A stretch of DNA of 64,000 bases from Larus michahellis (Eukaryota; Chordata; Aves; Charadriiformes; Laridae): contig NC_133901.1 of assembly GCF_964199755.1 (NCBI RefSeq), forward strand, positions 22,167,583-22,231,582, in the 5' to 3' direction. The translations under genes were made by a program, and so were the position numbers. Each line of letters starts with the position of its first letter. Positions within the stretch are counted from its first letter, which is position 1. Below are positions 41,289 to 55,400 of the stretch, one piece after another. The notes beneath the pieces were generated by a model that saw only the letters and a program-made list of their open reading frames with translations, made no database searches and was not told the origin of the DNA.

Positions 41289-44200
41289 ATATTACTTGTC
41301 TGAGTGCGTCAAAGAAAAATGAATGATAACTCATCGGCCTCATTTTTCATTCACACTTTCATTCACTCGTATTTCACTCACATATATGGGTTCACACAGA
41401 CCAGTCTTTAAGATTCTGTACAAAATCTACATCAGTAAGTTAAGTAACAGCATAGGATAATCAAAGTCAGTAAACACTGTATTTAAGATCACTTATACAA
41501 GGCTTAACTGCCTTTTTTACACTCATCTGTCTTACTCTCTATTTTCCACAAGACTCAACCACCTTGAAATACACATATGCTTTAGTCAGCCAGGACTGAA
41601 GGATGCTGTCCTCCAGCAGGGTTGGATACTGGGAAAAAACAAATAAAACAGACCAAAATTAACTTCTTTTCAACATAAACCTTCAAAGAAGCTACTAATT
41701 ACACTAGGGACATTATCCTTGAATAACATGCTTTCCCTAAAGAGGATAGCAGAATAGTATTTAATTAAAGTACAGAAATCCAAGTTACCTCCCCCCCTCA
41801 GCATCTGCAGACAAATAGAAATGTCTTTTCACATACCGAAAGGCATTACCTATAAATGAATAAACCTTCCCCTGCCATGGTGCAAGCTTCTGCCATTAGG
41901 TTATAAAACGTGTTTTAAAAAAGTTGTATTTAAAAGATAACACTCAAGCGGTTTTGTTCAAGCTTCCAGAAGAACTGAATTGGTAAGAGGCTAAATGTAG
42001 GAAGTTCTAGTTCAGAAGATAGTTGTCACTGCTACAGAATGGAAGTGCTTATACAGCCAAAATAACACCATTGTCTGTATTATTAACAAAAGTTTTTTTA
42101 AAAACATTCAGTGACATTTCTACAGCACTCATTACCATAATGCCTGAAAATGGAGGAGGATTATAAAACTACTTATTTCTTAAGAACACTTCAACCTAAC
42201 AACAGTAAGGAAGTACTATCTATACTTCTGAAACTTCTCTTACTAATTTGGAAACTGTTAGAACTGAAGTCTAGATCGAAGTTTTACACTTCAAAAACTC
42301 TGATCTTTCATGTTCAACTGCAAGTTAACAAAAGCCTTTTCAGACATGAGAAATTAGTTTTTGGCTTATTCCAGTAGTTGTATTGATTACTTAAGGTACA
42401 AATAACACCCGTGGGGAACAGAAGCAGCATATCAGGTCAGGATTGCTTAACTACAAAAAAAAAAAAAAAAATCAAAAAAATCCATTCTGAACGAAACAGA
42501 GGAATAAATACAAAGCTTTGACACCAAAAATCTGCCATTCTTCTTCTCTCCTGCCCAAAAGAATAAAAATTAATATCAATGTTTTGAAGACTAATGAGAA
42601 TTTCAGAGTCCTCTTGACTCACTTCAGAAGTAGCCGTCTTAAGACAAGCTTCCTCAAATTTAAGTTATGGAAAAAAAATTCTGAAAGACTTGTGTAACAG
42701 CAGGAAATATGTTCCTAGAAGAAATACAACAGCTTTAAGGTTTCTATCCTAAAGAAAGCTGGTGTCAAAAGGAAATATTTGAACCTAATTAGAACAGCAG
42801 AAGCGGAACGAAAAAGAGCTGAATTTCTGGGAGTCACTCATCTCTCTCATCCGTCAGCAGGATTCTGAAGGTCTAGAAGGCACAGGGAGAGACAGGTAGT
42901 TCTGCACTTCAAGAGCTCACCTGTGTGTCCGTAGCTGTCAAACAGGCTCTTGTCAAAGGTGAAATGACAGACAGTGGAAACAGTGGCACAAAATTTTATG
43001 AACTACTGGGTATGCCATTCCCCATTTACAAACAAGGACCAGATCCTGAAAACTTCACTGAAGTCATTTAGCATTCCACTCTGCAGTAAAATCTTAGAAC
43101 ATCCAAGGACATGCTTTTCAAAATCTGAGGACTATGTGACTACAAGCAAACTACCACAAAGTAAGTTCAACTGCAAATTTCCCCAAAGCAGCTTACTTGG
43201 GATAACTGGACATGTGCAGGCTCTTATGCTGCAGTAGAAGGAAGGTGGCTCATTCCTCTTCCACTAGAATTACCTCCAATTTACTGAAGACTTAAGAGCA
43301 GAAGCGGAAGTTGTTTACCTACGTATAACCTAATAAGGTTTACTGTGAAAGATAAAAAATAGCCAGAACTCTCAAATTTCAATGGGATTTAGATCTCTGA
43401 CTCTCTTCTTCTGCTTTTAAAACCCAGGTGTGGGACGGCAACATGCCAGGTAACATGCAGTTGATTGAAACTGCTGTTAACAGATGATAGGTCACTGTTC
43501 ACAGAAGCAGGATTGTTACGCCCCAGCCCGCTACTCACATCACTCCTAACTCTAAACCAACAGAAAAATTTCTTTTATCTTTTTTAACCTAAGTCAAAAT
43601 GGTTTAAAAATTTGATTCATTATGTGATCGTAATTCTATCAGGTTTAGGACCATCATCCCAACACTACAAAGTAGAAATAAATAGCATTAATTTAATAAG
43701 AGGCAAATTTGGGGGTGCGGGTGGCAAATCTTTTATATTAATGACTTGTATAATATTAACATTATAATGATGTTAAAGCATAACATTGATGCTGCGTGCC
43801 TCACTCCCAGTTAAGAGCTGCCAGGGGAAAGAGCAGTGCTGTTCTGCACATCCGTACTTTCCGTGGAAGGCACCGTGTCTCCTCAGGGGTATCATCTCTC
43901 CAAGTGAAAAAATCCATTAGTTCATTAACTACCAAGCCTCGATGACCTGGATTCAGAAAGCTTCCCTGAACCACAAATGGCCCATTCCTTGCCCACTCAA
44001 CTTCAATGCAAATCCCCCAAGAATTATTTCTGGGATTTTTCAATTAACCTACAAGTAGTTCAATATTTTACAATTGTTCAAAAATCAACACTATTTAAAG
44101 AGGAAATCTGTGAAATACACACCAATTTATACAGATTGTAGACTCACTTCCTTAAGCCATTTCAAACCAAGAAACACAATGAAAGATTTGAGGGGGATGA

Positions 44201-47200
44201 AGGAAGAAAAGGGGGGGAGGCAGAAAGGCCTTTAGAGGCTTTTGGGACTTGATGACAACTCTTTCTCCCTAATGATACCAGCATTAACAATTCAAGAACT
44301 TTTATAGTAAATAAAAGATAAAATTTTATGGTAGACAGAGGCCAACAGAGGATTATTTTTTTTTCCTCAGCTTACTTCAGGGAGGGTAAGGAAGATACAC
44401 TTAATAAATCACTTATACATTTACAGATAATCAATACTGCTGTATGCTGACAATAACCTTTCTCTGGGGGATTTCTGCACCATATAGTGCATACACCATG
44501 ATCGGATGCACAAATCAGCAGTGCCAGAGAGCAAGACTAACGCTGAAATGAGTGCAACAGAAAAACAATGCTACACATGGAAGTTACATCCACATAGATA
44601 ATATCAAAAAATAGGTCCATTCACATGCTACCAACTACCAACACTTCAAAAACAAAAGTAACCTGAAAGTAAAAAGGAAGTATTTTACAAGAAAGATTAC
44701 TCACATAAAAAAACGTAAGAAACAGACACACAGCCTGTACTCAGACTACATGTGGTATAAGAAATTAATGTTATGAATTTTTAATGATATAAGCTAGCCC
44801 AATTTTATATCATTCACATGTATAATTTAAATTATTATTGTCTTCATTTATGTTTATTCTCATTAGTATTAAACAAAAAATTGGGATTTCCACAAATGCA
44901 CCTCATCCATAAACATAAATGAATAAAGCAAGTTATCTGTGTACATTTTGCATACTATTATACCTTATTTAAACTACAGCAAGAGAGTTTCAGCCCTCAG
45001 ACACTATTTTTATGCACAACTAATTAAAGAATCTAGGCAACTCCACAGCAAGCACCATCCAAATGATGTAAATGTTTCTTACAGCTTTGTCCTCCTTGCT
45101 GTACTCAGCTATCAAAATGCACTTTTCCCCTTCCTGAAAATGCATATATTAAAAACATCGATGTGGAAGTTCTTTTGTTAAGTCATCTAACAGTACTTAC
45201 TTCTGCTGATACACCAGTACTTATATCTTCACAAAAGAACCATTAGTGGTTCAAAATTTCTACTGGGCTTTAACTGAACTTCAGAAAAATAATAGTATGA
45301 TTAAAAGTATGCTGGGCCACGCTATAGTTTTCTGCTACAGTATTTCCTATTCCTTTCATCCACAAAAACTGGCTCAGAATGAGAAATAACAAGGTCGCTT
45401 CTTCTCAAGAGTTATTTTTCCATATGTATAGCTACTAGAAACCAAAGACAACATCCACTGATCATACACACAACGTCAAGAACCTATTTTGGACAGTAAT
45501 GGAATCACTGTGCATTTTATGAATGGACTCAATCAAACTATCTTCAGAAAACCTGTCCCAGTCTATCACAAGATGTGACAGACATCACATAGAGAGAGAT
45601 TATCAGGCACTGCAGATCAGTCGTGGTGATAAAAATTTAAAAGCACCTGCACTAAGACTACTTGTTCTACAGATCAAAGTCAAAGACTTCAGAACACATA
45701 TTTGAAATTCTGAGAAACATTGCCACCTAACGCCATGTACACCTGCCCAGAAGAGATTAAAAAAAAAAAGAAACATTTTGAAAAATTGTAAAGTTTTTCT
45801 AGAAAAAACTTCTTTTTTTATGTTACTTACTGTAACTCTTCACATAGAATACCAAAAACTCTTGATCAGTTTTACAGCAACTCTCATAAAGCCCTTTTAC
45901 CTACCACTACTAGGGAAAAACAGTAATTCCCGTTTGATAACGCTCTACTATACAACACAAGAATGAGGGAGTGGAGAAACCTACCAAGCCACTTGAAAAA
46001 ACTCAGATTGAATTAGCCAGTTTAAAATCTTAACAGAATGCTAGTGGTGTTACTTCATACTCTTGCACAAAAATCAAGCAAATTTTAAATACAGGAAAGA
46101 TGTATAAACAGCAGTACTCTTTCCAATGCCATGCTGAGGCACTTACTCAGAACTCGGACCAACTGGATTGACGACTGCTCCGAACTTAAGACCCAACTAA
46201 CAAGAAAATTTGCAACTGAACCCTGAACGCCTACAAAACTCAGGAATTCTAATGACGTTAGGTTAGACCACAACTAAAAGATAATATGTACAGAGTGTTG
46301 AAAAAACCCACCAACACAAAAAAAATCCCACCTACAACTACTCAAAATCTACCCTGGAATTAGCGTTATCATCTCTTAAAAAATTCTAAATGTAGTATTA
46401 GGGCATTCGGTCTGCTCATCGCATTTCATTAAAAAAAAATATTAAAAACTTGTGAAAAATGGAAGGCCTTTATAAGATTAACTGTCCAGTAAACAGCAAG
46501 TATTTATGTATTTTTCTGTAATTTACACCAAAACAACACCTTTTTCCTTTGAATAAGATAAACAGTGTTTTAGTTTTTTTGGTCTGTTTTATTTCTAGGT
46601 TTTAAGCCTACTAAAATTTTAATTGTGAACATTAATTTATTATTACTGTATACACTACATGGGTTAATAGCTAAGATGCTCTTATAAACATATTAGAGAA
46701 TATAAAGCAATTAAGATTCACAAAGCCAACTATGTAAAACATGAACTCGGTGGCCCTGCAGCACTCAGTGGGGTTACATTATTTTAGTCAGAACTGAAAA
46801 AGCCTGCAGTAAACCATTCTCCGATTCTATCCTCATCCCACGCTCCATGCCTCTCCATTCACTCACCGAGACAGCACGTGTGCTCTAAGGGTTATAAGCC
46901 AAAGCAGAAAGACACACATTGCTTACATAATCTGAACACTTAGAAATTTAACTGCAGTTCGACATGTTTTCCATGGTCTATCTGCTGTAAGGTGCTCGAG
47001 AAAGACAAAATTTACATCAAGTTCTTGACTTGATAGATCTACACATTACAGGTTGAAGCATAAATTTAACAAACCTCTTCTCAACTTGCATCATCAATTC
47101 CCCAAGATCCAAACCAAACCACAGTAGCAGTAGGCATTCCCCAAAAAGAAAAAAAAAAAAAGCCTTCTGCCTACACAAAGCCTGAAATGAGTGGCTGTTA

Positions 47201-50200
47201 GATCTGAAGAGAAAGGAGCAGCGGCAATGAAAATATGAGCCTTAATACTTTCTCATGGAAGAGTTGAAACCATTTATTTATAAGTTTACATAACTTTCTT
47301 TGAGGAAGAAGCAACATCAATTGATAAACGGTGTTGAACGAAACAAAAGGCTGTGTGCCTTTTTGCACAAGACCAGATGAAATGAGAATTTTCTTGGGCA
47401 GAAGCATTTCAAATAAAATGAATCAGTGAAGCGCTTATATCTATCTATATACATATTTGAAAGACTCATTCTATTGCAAGTGCATATGTAGGATCTCTCT
47501 AAATACTTTCCAGAATTCATAATATAACTATATAACAGTGATCCACCAGAATAGTTCTGAGAACTGGCAAAAAACTATTTTGTAGCCTTGCTCTAGAGAG
47601 GAAAGATAGCTCTGCAGGAAATGAAAATGATTAAAAGCACCCGAAAAAAAAAAACCCCAACTATAACGATCAAACCCAATAACCTACATCATGTCATGCT
47701 GGTTTTCAGAAAGATCTGTCCAACCAATTTTATGGTGACAACTGACATGCTGCATTGAGAGAAGGATGAGTTCTTGCAAAAAAGTTCATTCAACACAGCT
47801 TAATGTTACTTCTATACATTTTGAAAATGAAGTCACAAAATGCTTTCCGAATTCTCACATACTGTTTATTTCTGTAAGAAATGTGCATTTTTTACTTTGT
47901 ACAACTTTTCCATCAAAACACATTTAAGGCTACTATTTTCCACTAGCTAAACAGTCACAGCAGAACAGCTCAAATACACTTGCAGGAAACATAATTTATC
48001 CATGCTAGATCTCCATTATAGACACCACATCTCTCCAAAAAGTTTTAAGTGCAAATCTAGCATTCTTTGGCAGCACTTTTCACAGATCAACCAAATCATC
48101 TTAAAATTAGGTTTGCTGCAAGCTGTTTGAGAGCTTTTTAAGTATTCCTTTATCCAGCAGTAACAGGCTCACCGAGAGTTCAGCAACAGGAGCCAATTTG
48201 AGACCCTGAGGGTACTTTAAACCAGGGAAGGGAAGAAAACAACCCCCGATACTTCTCCAAAACAGGTGCAATGAATTCATGTTTTGTAAGAGTATCAAAT
48301 CTGCATTTTTGCATAATGCACATATTGCATATTCAGCATAAATACTACTGCACTCCTCCAAATAATTAAAAAAAAAAATTACTTACAAACTATATTGAAA
48401 TTACATCACTGAATATCACTCAACATTTCAGGAATTATTTTGTTATTTTTAGTGTCCAACCACAACATATTCCTATTTGTTGCAATCTGTATGAATTTGT
48501 AACAAGAAAATTTAAAGACTGCTTAAAAAAAGAAAAACAACAACAAAACTTGCACTCACTCAAAAGCCTTCTTAAACTATTCCATCTCTTGCTTTAACGC
48601 TACTCTGAATGCTATCTGGATAGACCTTACACAAATATAGAACAGCTACACATTATGAAGGTGTTAAAGTACCATAGGCAGTTATTGAAAGTAGCACAAT
48701 GGAAGCTGTCTATGGTGGTACATAAGATTACTTAACTGTACAAGCTTAACCTCATCAGTTTGCTCTACTGATTATAGAGTAAACTTTCACACACAAAAAA
48801 AATTTATTATTCTTTCTAGATTTAAAAAAATGTCCACGTCTGAAATCTCAAAACACAATGCATCCTCATCTGGACTACTTCTAATGCAAACATTTTCACT
48901 GTCTTTAGGTCAAGCCCAACAAGATAAGACAATAAACTTCTTTTTAATAAGTTAGTTTTTAAATTAGGAAAAGAAATGCATTTTTTCTATTGTGAAGAAA
49001 AGTTTAAATGTATAGAAAACTATTTTCCTCAACTACTTTTGATTACTCTACAACCCACTTCAGCAAAACAGTACACCCCGTACTCAAAGTCATCGCCCTT
49101 GAGGTAAGAAAAAGCACACCAGAGCACATACCAGGAGCCTAGCAAATATTAACAGACACTTGGGATGACAGATAATCTGCCACCAACTACAAGAAATAAT
49201 AAAGAAGTAATCTAGAATAAAACTAATTCCAAAACATTATTATCTCTAGGTACACCGGTAGATTTCAAATGTTTTAGTCAATTTCTACTTATTTTCTAGT
49301 AAGGTAGAGAAAGAAAACTCTGGAGCAGTAATATTTTGCAAATTACTGTTTCTCCTTTCCTTCAGCTATTGTAAAATATAACAATAACAGAAATATCAAA
49401 AATATTATGAAAATTCATTGCTATGTTCCAGGAACCTTACCTCTCCATTTTGGCTACTTCTAGTTTAATATAATAGTAAATAGCGACCTCCATGCAGGAA
49501 GCAAACTAATCTAAAGCAGGTAGACCTGCTGAGGAAAGATGATCAATAAGATGACAAATCGAAGCAGCCTGCAAAGTCACCTCTGTAAACACTCAATTCA
49601 GAACTGAAGAGCAGAACCACCAAAATCGAGATAAAAAGAGTGAAGATCAGCAGCTGAAGTACGAATAGTACACTTTCCAAATATAGACTCTATCCCACAC
49701 ACAAATACAACCTCATTGACACAAATAATCCCACTGCAGCCACTAGCACTATTCACAGGACTTAAGCTATACAACCACTTAGGCCTCCACGAAATTTGAA
49801 TTAAGATTTTGACATGAACTACGGGTATTGCGTTCTGCAGTTATGAAAGAGAAACCCCTCCAAATCTCTCAACCAAGTACACGCTCCTTTTCTATTAACG
49901 CTTTATCAACAGGATTGTCAAAAAACTGTCTTAGAAATCTATTGAAGGGAACACCTGAAAAATTGCTGTCAACATATGTCACCAAACATTTACGATCTGT
50001 AGGCCTCAATGCCTGTTTGCTTACTATTTTAGGAAGAATTTTTTTTAAAAAAAACTTTTAACCTAAACATTCTTTAAGCAACTGAAAAGAAAGATAAAGA
50101 CAATGCTAGCAAAAACAGTTTCAGAAGAAATGTGACGACAACGTTTAATTTCATGTAAGAGCAGGGCTCTGTAGGAGCATCCTTCACCCCCCCAAACTAA

Positions 50201-51599
50201 TTTCATATGGTCATTTACAAAAGTGGTGAAAAAAGTAAAACACATACTAAAGTTTATGCCATTCTTACGTCTGCATTTGTTGGAGAACCCATATATACAT
50301 ATTCATGGTTGGAATATATGAATCTGTTTATCAAATTACAAGACTGCTATATTTTCAGTGTTGTTTGTTATAAAACATACAAACATACATATTGGTTTTG
50401 CCATGGTTTATTTTTGCACATGATTTTCTCCTACTTGTTAGTAAAGCCTGGGCCGTATCGCAGTAAGTCTTTTTCTTTATTTCTATAACCCTATACGTCT
50501 TAAGAAAATCTACATCCTTGAAAAAGCCCATTGAAAGAAATAAATGCAATTTGGAGGTCAAAAACCTTTCATCAGCTAAAATTCATAATTTCATAGCTCA
50601 TTTTTTCATCTTGACTCTTACCGCTAAATGTAACTGTCAATGACTTAAAGGAAAGAGTAAAACAGCGTAAATCAGACCGCTATGATTAAGCCAGCTGCTG
50701 AGAAAATAAAGAATTCTCTAATTTCATCAGCCAGAGTTTTGATGAAGCAAATATTATTGATATATTCCTTGCCAGTAAAATTAGATAAACAGGTATGTCC
50801 AGTTTCTCTGTGAGGGCAAGGCGCGTTAGTTCTGCACTACTGCCTACTGGGATCAGACGTAGCATCAAAAAGTTAACGCTAAATCTTAAAAGCTCGTGAC
50901 TCAACTAAGTATCTTCTTTTTAATGTATACACCGATGAACACATACGCACTCCCTGGCCATCCTCTGGCAGACTGAAGCCTTTCTATTTCTCGCGTTCCT
51001 CAGCGCCATTAATAGTACTGTAGTTGTTATTCTGTTGTAAGCTTTAATTGAACCAACTGTCAAAACACAGCAAGCTTTATGGCAGTATAAATTAATAATC
51101 TGGCTCATTCCCCTCTGTAATTCAAAGGGCTGGCATGCTCATGGCTCTGCCGAACATGCATGAAAGTTACCTATGCCTAGATGTTTATAGTAGCATCTTC
51201 TGAACTGCTGGCATCGTGCCACCTAAATCTTCTAACCATACGACTTATAGCCGCTTTTACGGAGCGGAGAGTGAAAGAAATTCACCAAGAGGAAACTCTC
51301 CAGAAGACATAAATAAATACACCCCCCCCCCTTCCGGGGTTAACTCATTTTGTTGATGGACGCGTGATCACCTTCGACTCCTTCTCTGAGGCCCTTTTCT
51401 TGAAAACAAAGAAACCAGCCCCCCCGCCCCCAATGCCGTACGTGGATTTTCATAATTGATTTGTCTGACTGACGAGGGAGACGATAACGGCAGGGACCGG
51501 CTCCTCCACCTCCCGCTCTCCGGAGCGCTGCTCCCCCGAGACGCGGCTCCCGCACGTCCCCGTATCCCCCGCCCCAGCCCCGCAACTCGCAGGGGGCTA

Positions 51600-52300
<701 letters not shown>

Positions 52301-52307
52301 GCGGCGC

Positions 52308-52337
52308 TCTCGCGAGGCTGCCGCCGCTCTCGCGAGA
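52308..52337. promoter_or_regulatory. Paired CGCG palindrome elements
   Basis: TCTCGCGAGG at 52308-52317 and the perfect palindrome TCTCGCGAGA at 52328-52337, 20 bases apart start to start. TCTCGCGAGA is a known vertebrate core-promoter motif found in CpG-island promoters and often associated with bidirectional initiation. Its placement about 460-490 bases from the start codon suggests it drives CUL3 transcription. Confidence 0.75.
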
Positions 52338-52395
52338 CCAGCGGTCGGGCCCCGCGCCCCGGCGGGCGGCACCGCGGCGGGAGGAAAGGGCGGCG

Positions 52396-52404
52396 CTGAT
52401 TGGC
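52396..52404 (-). promoter_or_regulatory. CCAAT box (NF-Y type) in gene orientation
   Basis: The plus strand reads CTGATTGGC, so the gene strand reads GCCAATCAG, a full match to the NF-Y consensus. It lies just upstream of the CGCG palindromes and next to a GC box (GGGGCGGGG, about 52420-52428). This order, CCAAT and GC box then initiation elements, suits a TATA-less housekeeping promoter. Confidence 0.65.
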
Positions 52405-52480
52405 GGAGAGCGAGGCGGCGGGGCGGGGCCAAGGCGTCCAGTCAGGGGCGGTGGGGCGCGGGGCAGCCCTGGGCGTTTTG

Positions 52481-55400
52481 GGGCCGTTGGTGGGGGTTTG
52501 TGGCAGTTTATCCAGCCGGCCCGTTGATATCCCACTCCTTGGGCTTGTGGCAGATGTTTCATGAGGGTTAAAGTGCCGGTTCCCGTGCAGGGAGGCGTGA
52601 GGGGCCTCGCAGCATGGGGCTTGGCTGCTGCTGCGGCCCCTCCGGCCTGTGGAGAACGGGGCGTCACCCCAGCCCTGTCCCCACACCTACCCCGTGTTTT
52701 CGGTGCTTGGTGTTAACCTTGCTGTGCACAGCTGAAAAAAAAAAAAGGAAAGGTGGTTTGTTCCTTTTCCTACTCCTTTGAAGTCTCCCGGATGTCAATT
52801 CTGCCCCTCTGAATCATGGCACTGGTAGGCGTATCCCTCCGCAGAGGCTCACAGAATGGCATGATGCAAGGCATTTTTATTTATTTATGTTTTGTGTTTT
52901 CGTCGCAATGCACGCCTGAGGAATGAGGGTGCCACCTGAGGCAACACTTACATGTGCGCAGGGTTAAATATAGGTCATTCAGAAAAGGACAGTTACTGTA
53001 GAAGGGAAGAAAGTTTTGAAAATGTCACATTCTGTAAGCTAGTAGCTGCGTGGCACCTCTGCAAGTTAGGCTGGTCAGCCGGGAAAAAATCTAGGTCCCC
53101 GTCACCAGGGGACTAACTGAAAAGTTAGTGGATGAAATTGAAATCTGGGTCAAAACGTGCCATGCTCAAGATGCCCCAGAGGAAGTATGTGGCATAGCCA
53201 GGAAGAGAATTTCTTTTAGGTGACTCTTAAATTGGACTGTGAACACCGGGGCATCTTGTGATGTACATTCTGCATCCAGCTCCACTCTATCATTACTGGT
53301 TTTCTACAGGTGCCTCTATGCAGCACGTGCCCTCGGGGCACAGAAGCAACATACCTTCTGTGAGCTAGTTTACCTTCTGTAATAGTAATTTCACCATTTT
53401 TGTCTCATTGTTTGTTACAGCCACTTCCCATTGGGACTATGCATGTTCATCTACAACATATTTTTTAATCTCCTGATCAGAATTAAGTATATACGCCTAG
53501 AGAAGATATTATATAAGAGTAACACAATAAACAGTGATTGCAACATGACTGTGCAATAGGAACCCGTCCTTTTCAAAATTACAGTATAGTCAAAATGCAG
53601 ATGAAACAAAAGATGAGATGAGAAGGCAAAGATTGCCATTTGTTAATAGGAAGAATATGGCTTCCACATTGTTTCACTATAATTTCCATCTTATTTGTCC
53701 TCCTAAGTACTTCCTTTGCCAAATGAGGACAACCTCTTATGTTAATATGGTTTTTTTTCCTCATTCTGTGACAGTTAAGATCAAGTAATTTGAAAATGCT
53801 ACGAGAGTACTTTTCAACAAATTTAGTGCTGTTTTCAAAAACCAAAACTTTCCACACAAACTGTTTTTGAGGAACTGGCATTTCTTATTTCAAGAAAGAA
53901 GAAAAAGAACAACTTTTACTGTATCCATTACTGCAGATTGTAGATTAACTTCTCTACTTACTGCTTTTGTGTTTCCTCTGATACTGGCCTTATGCTTATG
54001 GCAGCCCAGGACCATCAACCTCTTTCCTTCTCTTCATCCAAGTTGCTACTAATGCACATTTTTTATCTACAAGTCTGAAATGTGCTGACTCACTCTTAGT
54101 TGCTGTTCAGTCCGGCACAGTATGCACAACAAAAAATAAAATTACTCTCCTACCAAGCGATCTCAATTCTCATGTCAAGTAGCTTTACTTTACACTGTGA
54201 GTTTATAGCTGCAACACACTAGCATACCTGTATTACTAGTTCTGACTTTATTACTAAAAGCTGAATTTGCAGTCTGTGCCTTCTTTTTGTGCAGATTTAT
54301 GACCCAGTGGGGATATCTGCTGTACAGAAATTCAGCCGTAGCTCCTCCCTTCATGTCTGTGGCCTGTTCTGAGACTGCCCAAGCTGGAGACAATTACTAT
54401 TTTTTTAGTGCAAATTTTCTATTTCCATGCATAATGTACAAAATGAAGTTTCGCTAAAAATTAGCCTTTGAGCTTACACAAAGAACTAATTTAGAGGTTC
54501 GTTAAGTGCTTATAATGTTAATTCTAGGTGGGTCAAAACCAGAAGGAAGACGGGCGGGTGGAGAAGGACAGATTAGCATAGGAAGAGTTAGCCATCCTGT
54601 TGCTTAACTGGGTCATCTCGGCTATCGCACGTACGTATCTTAAGTAGCTTCTGTTAGTCCAGCAGTGAAGTAACGGTTCTGGTGCAGAAGAATGGTCACC
54701 CTTGTCGAAAGGTCATGTCTGTGCGTTGCAGCAGCCTTAAACGCATCTTGCACTGACCACAATGTCAGAGAGAGGTATGAAGGCCCCTAAAATAACTTAC
54801 ACTGTGCAGAGAAGAGCTCAGCATTATCCAAAGCAGTCATTTACTGTTGGTTGGTTGTTTTTTTCTCTGAGGTCCTATCAGTCCTCTGATTTTAGATACT
54901 GATATCACTAAATAATTGTGGAGGTTGCTCAGGTGCCTGCTAATCCATACAGAATATTTTCACCTAAATGACATGTTATCATCTTTTTGTCAGCACAAGA
55001 AGGATGACCCTTTTCATTGACATGTATCCTGAAGGTGGCAACAAATCTTTAATTATTTAAACACTGTCTTTATAATCTGATTTAGCACTTACCTTAATTA
55101 TGTGAAGGGCGGCAGAAATTTTAGAAGAATGTGAAGAGTACATTACATTAGAATAAATCTAAATTTACATTTTTATAATCAGGCCTTTAAAAGCAGAACA
55201 CGGCTCTTGTTTAACTTACAGAAAAATATTCTCTATATACCTATGAGGATATGATTTCTTTATTTCAAATGGTGACTTTTTCCTTAGCAAGGCTGGATCG
55301 TGCTCCACCAAAGCCAGGAACCAAGATTTTTTTCGAAAGTAAACATCACTTCCAAGGGATCATACATACGTATTCTCAGGTCTTCCTTACATATTTCCTC

